From the NCBI GenBank assembly GCA_003132445.1, contig PKXU01000201.1:1-64000 (forward strand): a stretch of DNA of 64,000 nucleotides, in the 5' to 3' direction. The notes under the pieces were generated by a model. It had not been told where the DNA came from, searched no databases, and worked only from the letters and a program-made list of their open reading frames with translations. The stretch comes from Acidobacteriaceae bacterium (GTDB lineage Bacteria > Acidobacteriota > Terriglobia > Terriglobales > Acidobacteriaceae). Made by a program: the position numbers and the translations under genes. Positions 25,181-33,736 of this stretch are shown here, piece by piece. Every line of letters starts with the position of its first letter. Within the stretch, counting starts at the first letter, position 1.

Positions 25181-27202
25181 TTACATGACCGAGGGCACGA
25201 TGATGCCCATGATTGCCAGCGCGCGAATTAATTCCCGGCGCACCACGACAACCGTGGCCAGCAAAAATTGCTTACGCCTGTCATCCGCTTCAGTAAGGAT
25301 GGGATGGCGATGATAAAAAGTATTGAAAAGCTGCGCCAGTTGGAAAACATGTTTGGCTAAGTAGGCCGGCTCGGTGGTAGCAATACATTTCTCGACCACG
25401 TAAGACGTTTTGGACGATGCCAGCCAGAGCTCCCAGAATTCGTTGCCCGCTTCGCCATTCAGATATCTAGCCAGATCTACGGCAGAAATGCTGCCGGCTC
25501 CGCCGCCAGAGAAAATTTCGGGATCGATGCCAGCTTTGCGAAAGATGCTGGTGGCCCGCACCACCGCATATTGCGCGTAAGGTCCAGTCTCGCCTTCAAA
25601 GCTGAGCGCCTCTTTGAAATCGAATGCAATGACCGACTGCTTGGTGAACTTCAGCATGAAATAGCGCAGAGCGCCAATTGCAATCTGAGTGGCGATTTCG
25701 CCGCGCTCAGAATCGCTCAATTGAGGATGCCGCGAATCCACTTCTTTCTTTGCCGATTCAATCAGCGTATCGAGCAGATCATCGGCTTTCACGCCAAAAC
25801 CTTTGCGGCCGCTGACTTCGATGTACGAGCGCGTCTTGTCTTCTTCGCTCAAACTGTAACCGAGTTCGGCGGCGCAGCGCGGAGTCAGCGCGACCATCTC
25901 ATAGGAGAAATGCGTGTAGTGGTCCGCGGCCTCATTGTGGCCGAGTCCGCGTAGCGCTTCAATGACCGTGTTCTGAGCCTCGGACTGCCGCGCATCGATG
26001 ACGTTGTAAATCTCGGCGACATCACCGAAGTGAGGATGATCCTTTTCGCCATCCGCCGTAGAAATCCAGCAATCGTGTTCGTTTGGATAGCGGTAGAACT
26101 TACGGTAGCCGAAGTCCCGTCCGAGAAGACCGAACTTCCACATGTGGTAAGCAATGTCTTTGCCTACGTAGCCGACGGTGCCGTTGGAGCGGACGATGAC
26201 TTTCTGATCTTCTTCGGTGATTTTGTCTTTCTCTGTACCCCCCTCTGCGCCCTCAGTGCCCTCAGTGCCCTCTGTGGTTGAGTTTGATTTTGACGTTCCA
26301 GCCCGCCGCATCACCCAACAGCCCTTATTCTTACCTTCAGCCTCATAAGCAAGCACGCCAGCTTCTTTCAACTTTGTGAAAGCCGCATCCCAAAAATGCA
26401 GGTGCAAGATTTCGCTCTCGCGGGGAAGAAAATCGTATTCGATGCCGAGACGGTCCATGGTTTCTAGATGGCGACGCAACACCGCCACAGAAATCAGGTC
26501 CGCGATAGCGGCAGTTTCCGTTGACGCGTCTTCAATTGCATGTAACGTCTGCAGCCGTACTTGCAGATTCTGCTTGTCCGCCTCATACCACTTCGAGACT
26601 TGCGCATATAAATCCCAGCAGTAGTAGTCGAATCGCGGTCCCTTGCTGAGCGCTTCGATTTCGGCGCGAGATTTCTTTTCGATGCGAGTGAAGCCGACAA
26701 CAACATCGGCGACCTGCACACCGGTGTTGTCGATGTAATTTTGAACGTCCACGGAGCGCCCCGCATAACGTAAGAGTCGCACGAAAGTGTCGCCGAGAAC
26801 GGCGTTGCGCAGGTGTCCGATGTGCGCGGCCTTATTGGGATTGATGCTCGAGTGCTCCACCAGAATCTTGCCGCGGGGAAGTTCGACGGTGGGCTTGGCA
26901 TCGGCGGCCAAAGCAGCAGCCATCCAACCACGATCGATGCTGACGTTCAGATAGCCGGGAGGAGAAACTTGCATCTCTCCGATGCCCTGGATCGGCCCGA
27001 TCTCCGCCCGAATGGCTTCGGCAATCTTCAGCGGAGCTGATCGCAAAGGCTTGGCGAAGGGAAAAAACGGAATGGCGAAGTCCCCAAGCTCAACTTTTGG
27101 TGGCTGCTCGATCACGATGCCGGGCAGGACAACGCCTGGGTACAGGCGCTGAAGACACTGCAGCAGGTGATGGGTAAGACGGCGTTCTAGATAACGATAC
27201 AA
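25181..27202 (-). CDS. argS: arginyl-tRNA synthetase
   Basis: Class I synthetase charging tRNA-Arg. HIGH is at about residues 127-130 (NPNKAAHIGHLRNA) and the DALR anticodon-binding domain lies at the C-terminus. I start it at TTG 27202: GAGGG lies 4 nt upstream and similarity to ArgS begins at once (YRYLERRL ... PGIVIEQPPKVELGDFAIP). The frame is open another 90 codons upstream to 27472, but that part is repeat-derived DNA with no family similarity. Oddity: residues of about 308-325 are a low-complexity insert (TTEGTEGTEGAEGGTE) encoded by a dispersed repeat, between the catalytic-core segments ending NKGCWVMRRAG and starting VGYVGKDIAYH. It diverges from larC. Confidence 0.93.
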   Translation of the reverse strand: MYRYLERRLTHHLLQCLQRLYPGVVLPGIVIEQPPKVELGDFAIPFFPFAKPLRSAPLKIAEAIRAEIGPIQGIGEMQVSPPGYLNVSIDRGWMAAALAADAKPTVELPRGKILVEHSSINPNKAAHIGHLRNAVLGDTFVRLLRYAGRSVDVQNYIDNTGVQVADVVVGFTRIEKKSRAEIEALSKGPRFDYYCWDLYAQVSKWYEADKQNLQVRLQTLHAIEDASTETAAIADLISVAVLRRHLETMDRLGIEYDFLPRESEILHLHFWDAAFTKLKEAGVLAYEAEGKNKGCWVMRRAGTSKSNSTTEGTEGTEGAEGGTEKDKITEEDQKVIVRSNGTVGYVGKDIAYHMWKFGLLGRDFGYRKFYRYPNEHDCWISTADGEKDHPHFGDVAEIYNVIDARQSEAQNTVIEALRGLGHNEAADHYTHFSYEMVALTPRCAAELGYSLSEEDKTRSYIEVSGRKGFGVKADDLLDTLIESAKKEVDSRHPQLSDSERGEIATQIAIGALRYFMLKFTKQSVIAFDFKEALSFEGETGPYAQYAVVRATSIFRKAGIDPEIFSGGGAGSISAVDLARYLNGEAGNEFWELWLASSKTSYVVEKCIATTEPAYLAKHVFQLAQLFNTFYHRHPILTEADDRRKQFLLATVVVVRRELIRALAIMGIIVPSVM
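26228..26280 (-). repeat. in-frame CACTGAGGG-type repeat inside argS
   Basis: On the coding strand three near-copies of GAGGGCACTGAGGGC-like sequence are followed by GCAGAGGGGGGTACAGAG. This matches the style of the intergenic 'ACCGCGGAGCACGCCGAG' repeat seen at 54751-54840 and translates as TTEGTEGTEGAEGGTE. Its length keeps the reading frame open. Confidence 0.8.
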
Positions 27203-27405
27203 GCAACCCTCTAAGCGATTGAAGAACAGTGATTTTAGCAGAGCGGGTAAGGGGCGCGCCGTTTGAAGGGCATGATTGCGGGCATGGCTGAGCAACACAT
27301 TGCCCGACTGTGCTGGCTGACAGAGCATGTTTGGCGAAGCATGTTGCCGGAGGATGTTTGACGCAGGATGGAAGCGTTCCCTATGATGAAACCTGCGTCG
27401 TTGGC

Positions 27406-27459
27406 CGTTGGTCTTTGGTCGTTGGTCGTATGCCGACGACGAACGACTAAGGACCAACG
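27406..27459. repeat. intergenic inverted repeat (TTGGTCGTTGG family) between argS and larC
   Basis: Two 24-nt arms (27406-27429 and 27436-27459) are complementary at about 20 positions around a 6-nt loop. The arms are themselves built from degenerate TTGGTCG units. It sits 14 nt before the larC ATG in the divergent argS/larC gap. Confidence 0.8.
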
Positions 27460-27472
27460 ACGGTTTTTGCAT

Positions 27473-28858
27473 ATGCGCATTGCTTATCTTGAATGCTTTT
27501 CCGGCATGAGCGGCGACATGTTTCTAGGCGCACTCATCGATGCCGGGGTTCCGCCCCAACTGCTGGAAGAGACTGTGGCTGCGCTCGACGTGGGAGCTCG
27601 GCTGGAGTTTTCGCGAGTCGTACGTAGCGGGATTTCAGCCACTAAGGTGGATGTTTGGGTCGATGGGGAAAAAGATCTTCCGCGGGAAGAGTACTGGGCC
27701 AAGCAGAATGTGGCGCGGGCGCCCTCGCCCGCGAAAGGTCAGCACCAGCACAGTCATACCAGGCACGACCACGAACATGATCATGATGAAGATGAACATG
27801 ATCACGAACATGAGCACGCCTCCGAGACAGGGACCTCGCGGGCGGGGGCGCCCGCGCCACATGAGCATTCTCACGGCCGCGGATTGAGCGAAATTCGCGA
27901 GATCATCCATAACGCGCGAATCAGCGAAACCGCCAAGAAGACTGCGATCGCAATCTTTGAGGCTCTGGGCGCGGCCGAGGCGAAGATTCACGCTACCTCC
28001 ATCGAGAAGGTCCACTTCCACGAAGTCGGAGCCGTGGATGCAATGATCGACATCGTTTGCGCAGCTGTGGGCGCTGAGGCGCTGGGAGTGGATGAAATTA
28101 TATGCTCCTCGTTGAACGTCGGCGGCGGAACGGTGAAGTGTGCGCACGGCACGTTCCCTGTGCCCGCCCCCGCGACGGTGGAATTACTGAAAGAAGCGCC
28201 ACTCTATTCCTCGGGTCTGCAAGCGGAGTTAGTCACGCCAACGGGAGCGGCGATTGTGAAAACGCTGGCCACGCGCTTCGCCGCTTTTCCTGAGATGAGA
28301 ATCGAAAAGTCAGGATACGGCGCTGGCACACGGGACTTCGCTGGACATCCCAACGTTGTGCGTTTAACCGTTGGTGAGGCCGCTTCCATACTGGCCTCAA
28401 AAACTTCGTCCGAAACCATCGCCGTGCTGGAAGCTAATTTGGACGACCTGAATCCGCAGGTCTTCGGATATGTTTTGGATCGTTTGCTCGAAGAAGGCGC
28501 TCTGGATGCATTTTGCATGCCGGTACAAATGAAGAAGAACCGGCCGGGAACGCTGCTGACGGTGCTGTGCAAACCGGAAGATGCGAGCAGGCTGACACAA
28601 TTGATCTTTACCGAAACTACGACGCTCGGCGTGCGCCGGCGAGATGAACTTCGGCAAACTCTGTCGCGGCGCTGGGAAAATGTTCGAACCGAATGGGGAG
28701 AGGTTCGAATCAAAATCGCCAGCATGAATGGAACTGTCACCAACTATGCGCCTGAATATGAAGATTGCCGACGCATCGCAGCCGAGCATCAGGTGCCACT
28801 CAAGGCGGTGATGCAGGAGGCCTCGAGGCAGTATCTCGGGAAGAGCGAAAAGCATTAG
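27473..28858 (+). CDS. larC: nickel-pincer cofactor biosynthesis protein LarC
   Basis: LarC inserts nickel into the pyridinium-dithiocarboxylate precursor to form the nickel-pincer cofactor used by lactate racemase-type enzymes. It begins MRIAYLECFSGMSGDMFLGA, the canonical N-terminus, and runs as one continuous 461-residue frame (in Lactiplantibacillus larC is split by a programmed frameshift; not so here). A His/Asp-rich loop (about residues 79-130, HDHEHDHDEDEHDHEHEH) is a probable nickel-storage region, and it is bracketed by a 26-nt DNA inverted repeat. No larA, larB or larE lies in the window. ATG 27473 is chosen on homology; a longer frame from 27368 covers the palindrome. Confidence 0.93.
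   Translation: MRIAYLECFSGMSGDMFLGALIDAGVPPQLLEETVAALDVGARLEFSRVVRSGISATKVDVWVDGEKDLPREEYWAKQNVARAPSPAKGQHQHSHTRHDHEHDHDEDEHDHEHEHASETGTSRAGAPAPHEHSHGRGLSEIREIIHNARISETAKKTAIAIFEALGAAEAKIHATSIEKVHFHEVGAVDAMIDIVCAAVGAEALGVDEIICSSLNVGGGTVKCAHGTFPVPAPATVELLKEAPLYSSGLQAELVTPTGAAIVKTLATRFAAFPEMRIEKSGYGAGTRDFAGHPNVVRLTVGEAASILASKTSSETIAVLEANLDDLNPQVFGYVLDRLLEEGALDAFCMPVQMKKNRPGTLLTVLCKPEDASRLTQLIFTETTTLGVRRRDELRQTLSRRWENVRTEWGEVRIKIASMNGTVTNYAPEYEDCRRIAAEHQVPLKAVMQEASRQYLGKSEKH
27709..27861 (+). repeat. inverted-repeat element inside larC flanking the His-rich codons
   Basis: Left arm 27709-27734 and right arm 27836-27861 (26 nt each) are inverted copies with one mismatch, of the form TGGCGCGGGCGCC...GCCCGCGA. 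The 101 nt between them encode the His/Asp/Glu-rich segment. The total of 153 nt is exactly 51 codons, so the frame is kept. The arms are translated as ARAPSPA and SRAGAPAP. Confidence 0.88.
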
Positions 28859-28915
28859 CACAAAGGCCCACAGAATAGTTCTCCGTGCCACTGTGGCTTC
28901 CCGATTAAGAGATAT

Positions 28916-30931
28916 ATGAGCCGAAAGTTTTACATCACGACGCCGATTTACTACGTGAATGCCCGGCCGCACATCGGCCACGCATATACCACCATCGCCT
29001 GCGACACGATTGCGCGGCGGCAACGTTTATTGGGCTTCGACACTTTTTTTCTCACCGGCACCGACGAGCACGGGCAGAAAATTGAACGGGCGGCGCAAGC
29101 TGCCGGCAAAACGCCGCAGCAATATGCGGATGAGATTTCTTCCGAATTTCGCAAGCTTTGGAAGCAGATGGGAATCTCGAACGATGATTTCATCCGCACC
29201 ACTGAAGAGCGCCACAAAAAACGAGTGCAGGCTCTGTTTCGTCAGATTCGCGATAACGGCTATATCTATAAAGGCACGTATACGGGGCAATATTGCGTTT
29301 CTGACGAACTTTACGTCGATGGCGCGCAACCCGGCGATCCTTGTCCAACTTGCGGACGCATCACCGAGACGGTGCACGAAGAGAATTATTTCTTCAAGCT
29401 CTCCGCTTTTCAGGACAAGCTGCTTGAGCTTTATGCGAACGCGGAATTCATTCGGCCGGAAACCCGGCGCAATGAAGTGATTTCGTTCGTGCGTTCGGGC
29501 TTGCGGGATTTGTCAATCAGCCGATCCACATTCTCGTGGGGCATTCCCGTCCCCGACGATCCCAAGCACGTGATCTACGTTTGGCTGGATGCGCTGGCCA
29601 ATTACGTCACCGCCATTGGCTACGGCTCCTCCCATGCCGGCGCGCAGGAAGCTTTCAAGAAATATTGGCCGGCTGACGTGCACATGATCGGCAAAGAAAT
29701 CGTTCGCTTCCATTGTGTCTATTGGCCGGCTTTTCTGCTGGCGGCAGGATTGGCTTTGCCGAAGACGATTGTGGCGCACGGCTGGCTTCTGTTTGAAGAG
29801 AGCAAGATGTCGAAATCTCGCGGCAACATTGTGCGGACGGAAACGATTCTCGACGTGCTGGGCGCGGACGCACTCCGCTACTTTCTGCTGCGCGAAGTCG
29901 TGTTCGGACAGGATGGATCGTTTTCGTTCGACGCTCTGGTGCAACGTTACAACTCCGACTTGGCAAACGGGTTGGGAAACCTGGCCAGCCGCACGTTAAC
30001 CATGATTAACCGCTATTTCAAAGGCGAGGTGCCATATCCGTCGCATGCGGCCGCGAAAACTCCCGCCGACGACGCAATCGCCGAGACGGCCCGAAAGACG
30101 ATTCGCGAATTCGCTACGCTGTTCGATCAGTTCCAATTTTCTCGCGCGCTCGAAACGGCGTGGGGATTAGTAGCCGCAGTCGACAAATACATCGTCGAAA
30201 ACGAGCCGTGGTCGCTGGGCGAGAAGCAGGACGATGAGAGCCGGGCGCGCGTGGCCACGGTGCTTTACACGTCGGCTGAAGCCCTGCGGATTGCGACTGC
30301 GCTGGCGCATCCGGTCATCCCCGATGCAACTGCCAAAATCTGGGAGCAGATGGGCCTGGGCGACATCCAGAAACTCGCCTTGGCGGACCTCGCCTGGGGA
30401 CAGCTTCAACTGGGAACAAAACTCGGCGAAGTGCGCCCCGTATTTCCCCGCGCCGACAAAAGCGCAATTGAAAGGATGCAACAGATGGAAGATCAGCAGA
30501 GAGGGCCGGCGGTCGACGAACCGAAGCCGCCGGCACAACCCAATGCGACGCCAGCACCGGTTCAACCTGCCGTGGCATCCGCACCTGCGGCGGCCGCAGA
30601 CGCCGGGAAGATCACGATCGACGATTTCGCCAAAATTGAATTGCGCGTCGGCGTGGTGAAAGTTGCCGAGCGAGTGCCCAAAGCGGACAAACTGCTGCGG
30701 CTGGAAATCGACATCGGCACGGAAGTGCGGCAGGTTCTGGCCGGCATCGCCGAGGCTTATGCGCCTGAAACGTTGATTGGCCGCAAGGTAGTGATCGTGG
30801 CCAACCTCGCTCCCCGAAAGCTGCGCGGCATGGAATCGAACGGGATGATCGTTGCTGCGTCGCTCGACGGCGGAAAGCCCGTGCTGGCAAGCTTTCTGGA
30901 AGATGTGCCGGTGGGAGCGCGGCTGAAATAA
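28916..30931 (+). CDS. metG: methionyl-tRNA synthetase
   Basis: Class I synthetase charging tRNA-Met, 671 residues. HIGH is at residues 19-22 (RPHIGHAYTT), KMSKS at 297-301, and a single zinc-knuckle-type CPTCGR occurs in the connective domain, as in the one-zinc MetRS group. The C-terminal 110 residues (after a Pro/Ala-rich linker) are a tRNA-binding (Trbp111/EMAP-like) domain: IDDFAKIELRVGVV ... ANLAPRKLRGMESNGMI. It follows larC by 57 nt on the same strand with a small degenerate CACAG/CTGTG palindrome between. A repeat stem-loop follows its stop. Confidence 0.97.
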   Translation: MSRKFYITTPIYYVNARPHIGHAYTTIACDTIARRQRLLGFDTFFLTGTDEHGQKIERAAQAAGKTPQQYADEISSEFRKLWKQMGISNDDFIRTTEERHKKRVQALFRQIRDNGYIYKGTYTGQYCVSDELYVDGAQPGDPCPTCGRITETVHEENYFFKLSAFQDKLLELYANAEFIRPETRRNEVISFVRSGLRDLSISRSTFSWGIPVPDDPKHVIYVWLDALANYVTAIGYGSSHAGAQEAFKKYWPADVHMIGKEIVRFHCVYWPAFLLAAGLALPKTIVAHGWLLFEESKMSKSRGNIVRTETILDVLGADALRYFLLREVVFGQDGSFSFDALVQRYNSDLANGLGNLASRTLTMINRYFKGEVPYPSHAAAKTPADDAIAETARKTIREFATLFDQFQFSRALETAWGLVAAVDKYIVENEPWSLGEKQDDESRARVATVLYTSAEALRIATALAHPVIPDATAKIWEQMGLGDIQKLALADLAWGQLQLGTKLGEVRPVFPRADKSAIERMQQMEDQQRGPAVDEPKPPAQPNATPAPVQPAVASAPAAAADAGKITIDDFAKIELRVGVVKVAERVPKADKLLRLEIDIGTEVRQVLAGIAEAYAPETLIGRKVVIVANLAPRKLRGMESNGMIVAASLDGGKPVLASFLEDVPVGARLK

Positions 30932-30940
30932 GTAGCTGGC

Positions 30941-31046
30941 CTCGGACGTCGGACCCCGGATGTCGGACCTCAGACCTCAGACTTCAGACAGTCCTCGAAG
31001 TCCATTGCCCGAGGCCCGACGTCTGTTGTCCGCGGTCTGATTTCCG
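30941..31046. repeat. intergenic repeat stem-loop (GGACCTCAGACC family), copy 1
   Basis: Degenerate tandem GGACxTCGGACC-like units on the left (30941-30988) and complementary GTCCxxGG/CCGAGG-like units on the right (30991-31046) form a long imperfect hairpin that fills the whole gap between metG and the TatD gene. It ends directly at the TatD start codon. Confidence 0.8.
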
Positions 31047-31871
31047 ATGTTCGTCGATTCTCACGCACATCTCGATGGCAAGCAGTTCGACTCCGATCGC
31101 GAGCAGGTGATCGCTCGCGCTCGTGACGCGGGCGTGCAAACCATGGTCGCCATCGGCAACGGCGACGGTCCTCCGACACTCGATGCCGGCATTCGACTCG
31201 CAGATCAATATCCGTTCATGTACGCCACGGTTGGAATCCATCCCCACGAAGCGAAGCTGGCTTCCGATGATGCGTTCTCCGAGATGGAGCGCCTGGCGCG
31301 GCATCCCAAGGTGATCGCTTGGGGAGAGATCGGTCTGGATTACTTCTACGATCATTCTCCGCGAGAAACGCAGAAGCATGTATTTACTCGACAGATGGAG
31401 TTAGCGGCCGCGGCTAAACTACCGATTGTGATTCACTGCCGGCCGTCGGACGGCAGCGACGATGCCTGGGGAGATTGCCTGGGACTGATCAAGAATCAAT
31501 GGGCTCCGAACGGCCTTGGCGGAATTCTGCACTGCTTCACCGGAAATTCGGCTCACGCAAAACGCGCGCTTGATATGGGATTTATGATTTCCTTTGCCGG
31601 TAACTTAACGTTCCCCAAGGCTCAGCCGATTCGCGATGCCGCTCTCGAGGTTCCGCTCGACCGCCTGCTCATCGAGACCGACTCGCCCTATTTGGCGCCG
31701 GTACCGCATCGAGGAAAACGAAATGAGCCGGCCTTTGTGAGAGAAACCGCTCGCAAACTGGGTGAACTGCGGGGGCTTTCCATGGAAGAAATTGGCGAAC
31801 GTACATCCCACAATTTCTACAATTTTTTCAAATTGACTGAAATCGCTGAAAGCAAAGTTCCCGCGCGTTAG
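31047..31871 (+). CDS. TatD-family metal-dependent deoxyribonuclease
   Basis: TIM-barrel hydrolase of the TatD/YcfH family, 274 residues. It has the opening metal motif FVDSHAHLDG (HxH), the central Glu in WGEIGLDYF, His in IVIHCRP and in LHCFTGN, and the final Asp in LLIETDSPYLAP. Members are 3'-5' DNases involved in DNA repair or turnover. It begins immediately after the repeat stem-loop, so the element's terminal sequence supplies its leader; no independent Shine-Dalgarno is evident. YajQ follows 61 nt later, probably in the same transcription unit. Confidence 0.94.
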   Translation: MFVDSHAHLDGKQFDSDREQVIARARDAGVQTMVAIGNGDGPPTLDAGIRLADQYPFMYATVGIHPHEAKLASDDAFSEMERLARHPKVIAWGEIGLDYFYDHSPRETQKHVFTRQMELAAAAKLPIVIHCRPSDGSDDAWGDCLGLIKNQWAPNGLGGILHCFTGNSAHAKRALDMGFMISFAGNLTFPKAQPIRDAALEVPLDRLLIETDSPYLAPVPHRGKRNEPAFVRETARKLGELRGLSMEEIGERTSHNFYNFFKLTEIAESKVPAR

Positions 31872-31932
31872 AACTTCCAGTTCTGATACTCTCAAGAGTT
31901 AGATTTCCTTATTTCAGAAAGATTAGAAATGT

Positions 31933-32427
31933 ATGCCCGATAACAGTTTCGATGTGGTCAGCAAGATCGATCTGAACGAGGTTTCGAACGCGATTCAGCA
32001 GGCGCTGAAAGAGATTCATACGCGCTTCGATTTGAAAGACTCAAAGTCGAATATTGAACTGGAAAAGGACGCCATCGTGCTGCACTCGGCCGACGAATAC
32101 AAACTCAAAGCGGTAAATGACATCCTGCAGCAAAAACTTGTGAAGCGCGGGGTCTCGCTGAAGGGCTTGACTTATGACGCCGTCGAGCCGGCAGCGGGAG
32201 GTACGGCGAAGCGTAAAGTCACCATGCAGCAAGGGATTGCGATCGAAAAAGCGCGAGAGATCGTCAAACTGGTCAAAGATTCGAAGAAGAAGGCCCAGGC
32301 CTCGATTCAGGGCGACCTGGTGCGCATCAGCAGCAAAGACCGCGATACTTTGCAGGAAACGATTGCTCTACTGAAACAACATGACTTCGGCATTGACTTG
32401 CAATTTACGAATTACAGAACGAATTAG
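31933..32427 (+). CDS. YajQ-family nucleotide-binding protein
   Basis: YajQ/UPF0234 family, 164 residues, two ferredoxin-like (RRM-like) domains. It has the family opening DNSFDVVSKIDLNEVSNAI and RFDLKDSKSNIEL, the middle KRGVSLKGL, and the end HDFGIDLQFTNYR. Members in Xanthomonas bind cyclic di-GMP and in other bacteria bind tRNA or nucleotides; which applies here cannot be told. It is located between the TatD gene and a repeat stem-loop. Length is normal. Confidence 0.95.
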   Translation: MPDNSFDVVSKIDLNEVSNAIQQALKEIHTRFDLKDSKSNIELEKDAIVLHSADEYKLKAVNDILQQKLVKRGVSLKGLTYDAVEPAAGGTAKRKVTMQQGIAIEKAREIVKLVKDSKKKAQASIQGDLVRISSKDRDTLQETIALLKQHDFGIDLQFTNYRTN

Positions 32428-32431
32428 AAAC

Positions 32432-32584
32432 GGACCTCAGACCTTGGACCTCGGACTTCAACCGGCTAGCGCCGCGACGCATCGGAGAATCGACTTCGTG
32501 TGCTGGCGGTGCGCTGCGTTGGTTCTTCATTGCCGAGGTTTTGAAGTCCGAAGTCCAAGGTCCGAGGTCCAACGTCCGAGGTCC
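32432..32584. repeat. intergenic repeat stem-loop (GGACCTCAGACC family), copy 2
   Basis: Inverted arms of 30 nt (32432-32461 and 32541-32570) match at 28 of 30 positions, enclosing a 79-nt loop with its own GC-rich sequence; further GTCCGAGGTCC units extend the right arm to 32584. It lies 4 nt after the yajQ stop and ends 5 nt before the TTG start of the prenyl synthase, whose only Shine-Dalgarno-like GAGG is inside the repeat. Confidence 0.88.
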
Positions 32585-32589
32585 AATTC

Positions 32590-33579
32590 TTGAGCGCCAC
32601 CGCCGCCATTAACGGAAAAGAAGTATTCGATCTGCTGCGGGACGACCTCGTCGCATTGGAAGCCGAGTTCGGTCGCGACACGGTTTCGGGCGTTCAAGCC
32701 ATCACCGAGATTGGCGAATATTTGCGGGCCGGCGGGGGCAAGAGAATTCGACCGGCACTGCTGTTGCTCTCCGCGAAATTGCTCGACTACACCGGGCAGG
32801 GTGCGGTTCGGCTGGGCGCAGTGGTGGAAATCATTCACACGGCGACGCTCGTTCACGACGACATCATCGATGAGGCCAAGACGCGGCGGGGCCGTCCCGC
32901 AGCCAACACCCAGTGGGGAAATTCCAAGTGCGTACTCGCCGGCGATTGGCTTTACATGCAGGCCTTCAAGATTGCCGTGCAAGAGCGCAACTTCCGCATC
33001 CTCGATACGCTGATCGAACTCACGCAGCAAATGGTTGAAGGCGAACTGCTGCAGATGGAAAAGCTGGGCAAGCTCATCACGCTGGACGAGCACTTCGACC
33101 TCATTTTCCGAAAGACCGCCTGCCTGTTCTCCGTTTGCATGCGTCTGGGAGCGATTCTGGCTGGCGCAACAGCAGAACAGGAATCCGCCCTCGGCCATTA
33201 CGGCCACGACCTGGGTATGGCGTTTCAGATCGTCGACGATGTTCTCGACTTGACGGCCTCAGAAAACATTCTTGGCAAACCAGTGGCGAGTGATTTGCGC
33301 GAGGGCAAGGCCACGATGTCGGTAATCCATGCGGTGGAGCGCTGCACGACTTCGGAACGCTCGAAAATCGAGACCGTACTTCATCACGGAGCCTTCAATG
33401 GCGTGGGCCATGCCGAGATTCTGGAAATCCTGCAGCGCTACGGATCGCTGGAGGCCGCAACGGGTCGCGCCGCGCAGTATGCGGAATCGGCGCAGAAAGC
33501 GATTTGCGCTTTTCCGGATTCGCAGATCAAACGCGCCTTGCTTTGGGCGCCGGAGTTCGTGGTCGCGCGAGAAAAATAG
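32590..33579 (+). CDS. polyprenyl (octaprenyl-type) diphosphate synthase
   Basis: Trans-prenyltransferase, 329 residues, making the long isoprenoid tail of respiratory quinones. The first Asp-rich motif is HDDIIDEAKTRRG and the second is VDDVLD. GGKRIRPALLLLSA is the substrate-binding Lys/Arg region. Small residues ahead of the first Asp motif (HTATLVHDD) agree with a long-chain product. The start is TTG 32590, just after the repeat element. It is close to IspB/HepT-type enzymes, but chain length cannot be read from sequence with certainty. A terminator hairpin follows at 33708. Confidence 0.93.
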   Translation: MSATAAINGKEVFDLLRDDLVALEAEFGRDTVSGVQAITEIGEYLRAGGGKRIRPALLLLSAKLLDYTGQGAVRLGAVVEIIHTATLVHDDIIDEAKTRRGRPAANTQWGNSKCVLAGDWLYMQAFKIAVQERNFRILDTLIELTQQMVEGELLQMEKLGKLITLDEHFDLIFRKTACLFSVCMRLGAILAGATAEQESALGHYGHDLGMAFQIVDDVLDLTASENILGKPVASDLREGKATMSVIHAVERCTTSERSKIETVLHHGAFNGVGHAEILEILQRYGSLEAATGRAAQYAESAQKAICAFPDSQIKRALLWAPEFVVAREK

Positions 33580-33707
33580 ACTCACCTCGACTTGCCATCG
33601 ATTTCGCCTGCATCCCTTCGACTCCTCTGGAAGCGCCCCGTGAGACGCAAATCTGTGACCGGAAGCACTGAACCTTTCTCAGAACCCGTTTGATAGCCGT
33701 CACCAAG

Positions 33708-33734
33708 ATCAGTGACCGGTGTTACTGATTTTTC
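33708..33734 (+). terminator. intrinsic terminator downstream of prenyl synthase
   Basis: A 9-bp stem (one G-U pair) with a CGGT tetraloop, ATCAGTGAC / GTTACTGAT, followed by TTTTTC. It lies about 130 nt after the prenyl synthase stop. Confidence 0.75.
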
Positions 33735-33736
33735 TG

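Noticed and set aside
24940-25188. 82-codon open frame between the patatin and argS genes
   Set aside because: It begins over the start of the patatin gene on the other strand, is low in complexity and lacks any recognisable feature.
27203-27472. 90-codon N-terminal extension of ArgS
   Set aside because: Open frame, but composed of repeat-derived sequence with no ArgS similarity; TTG 27202 with a GAGGG fits the family N-terminus.
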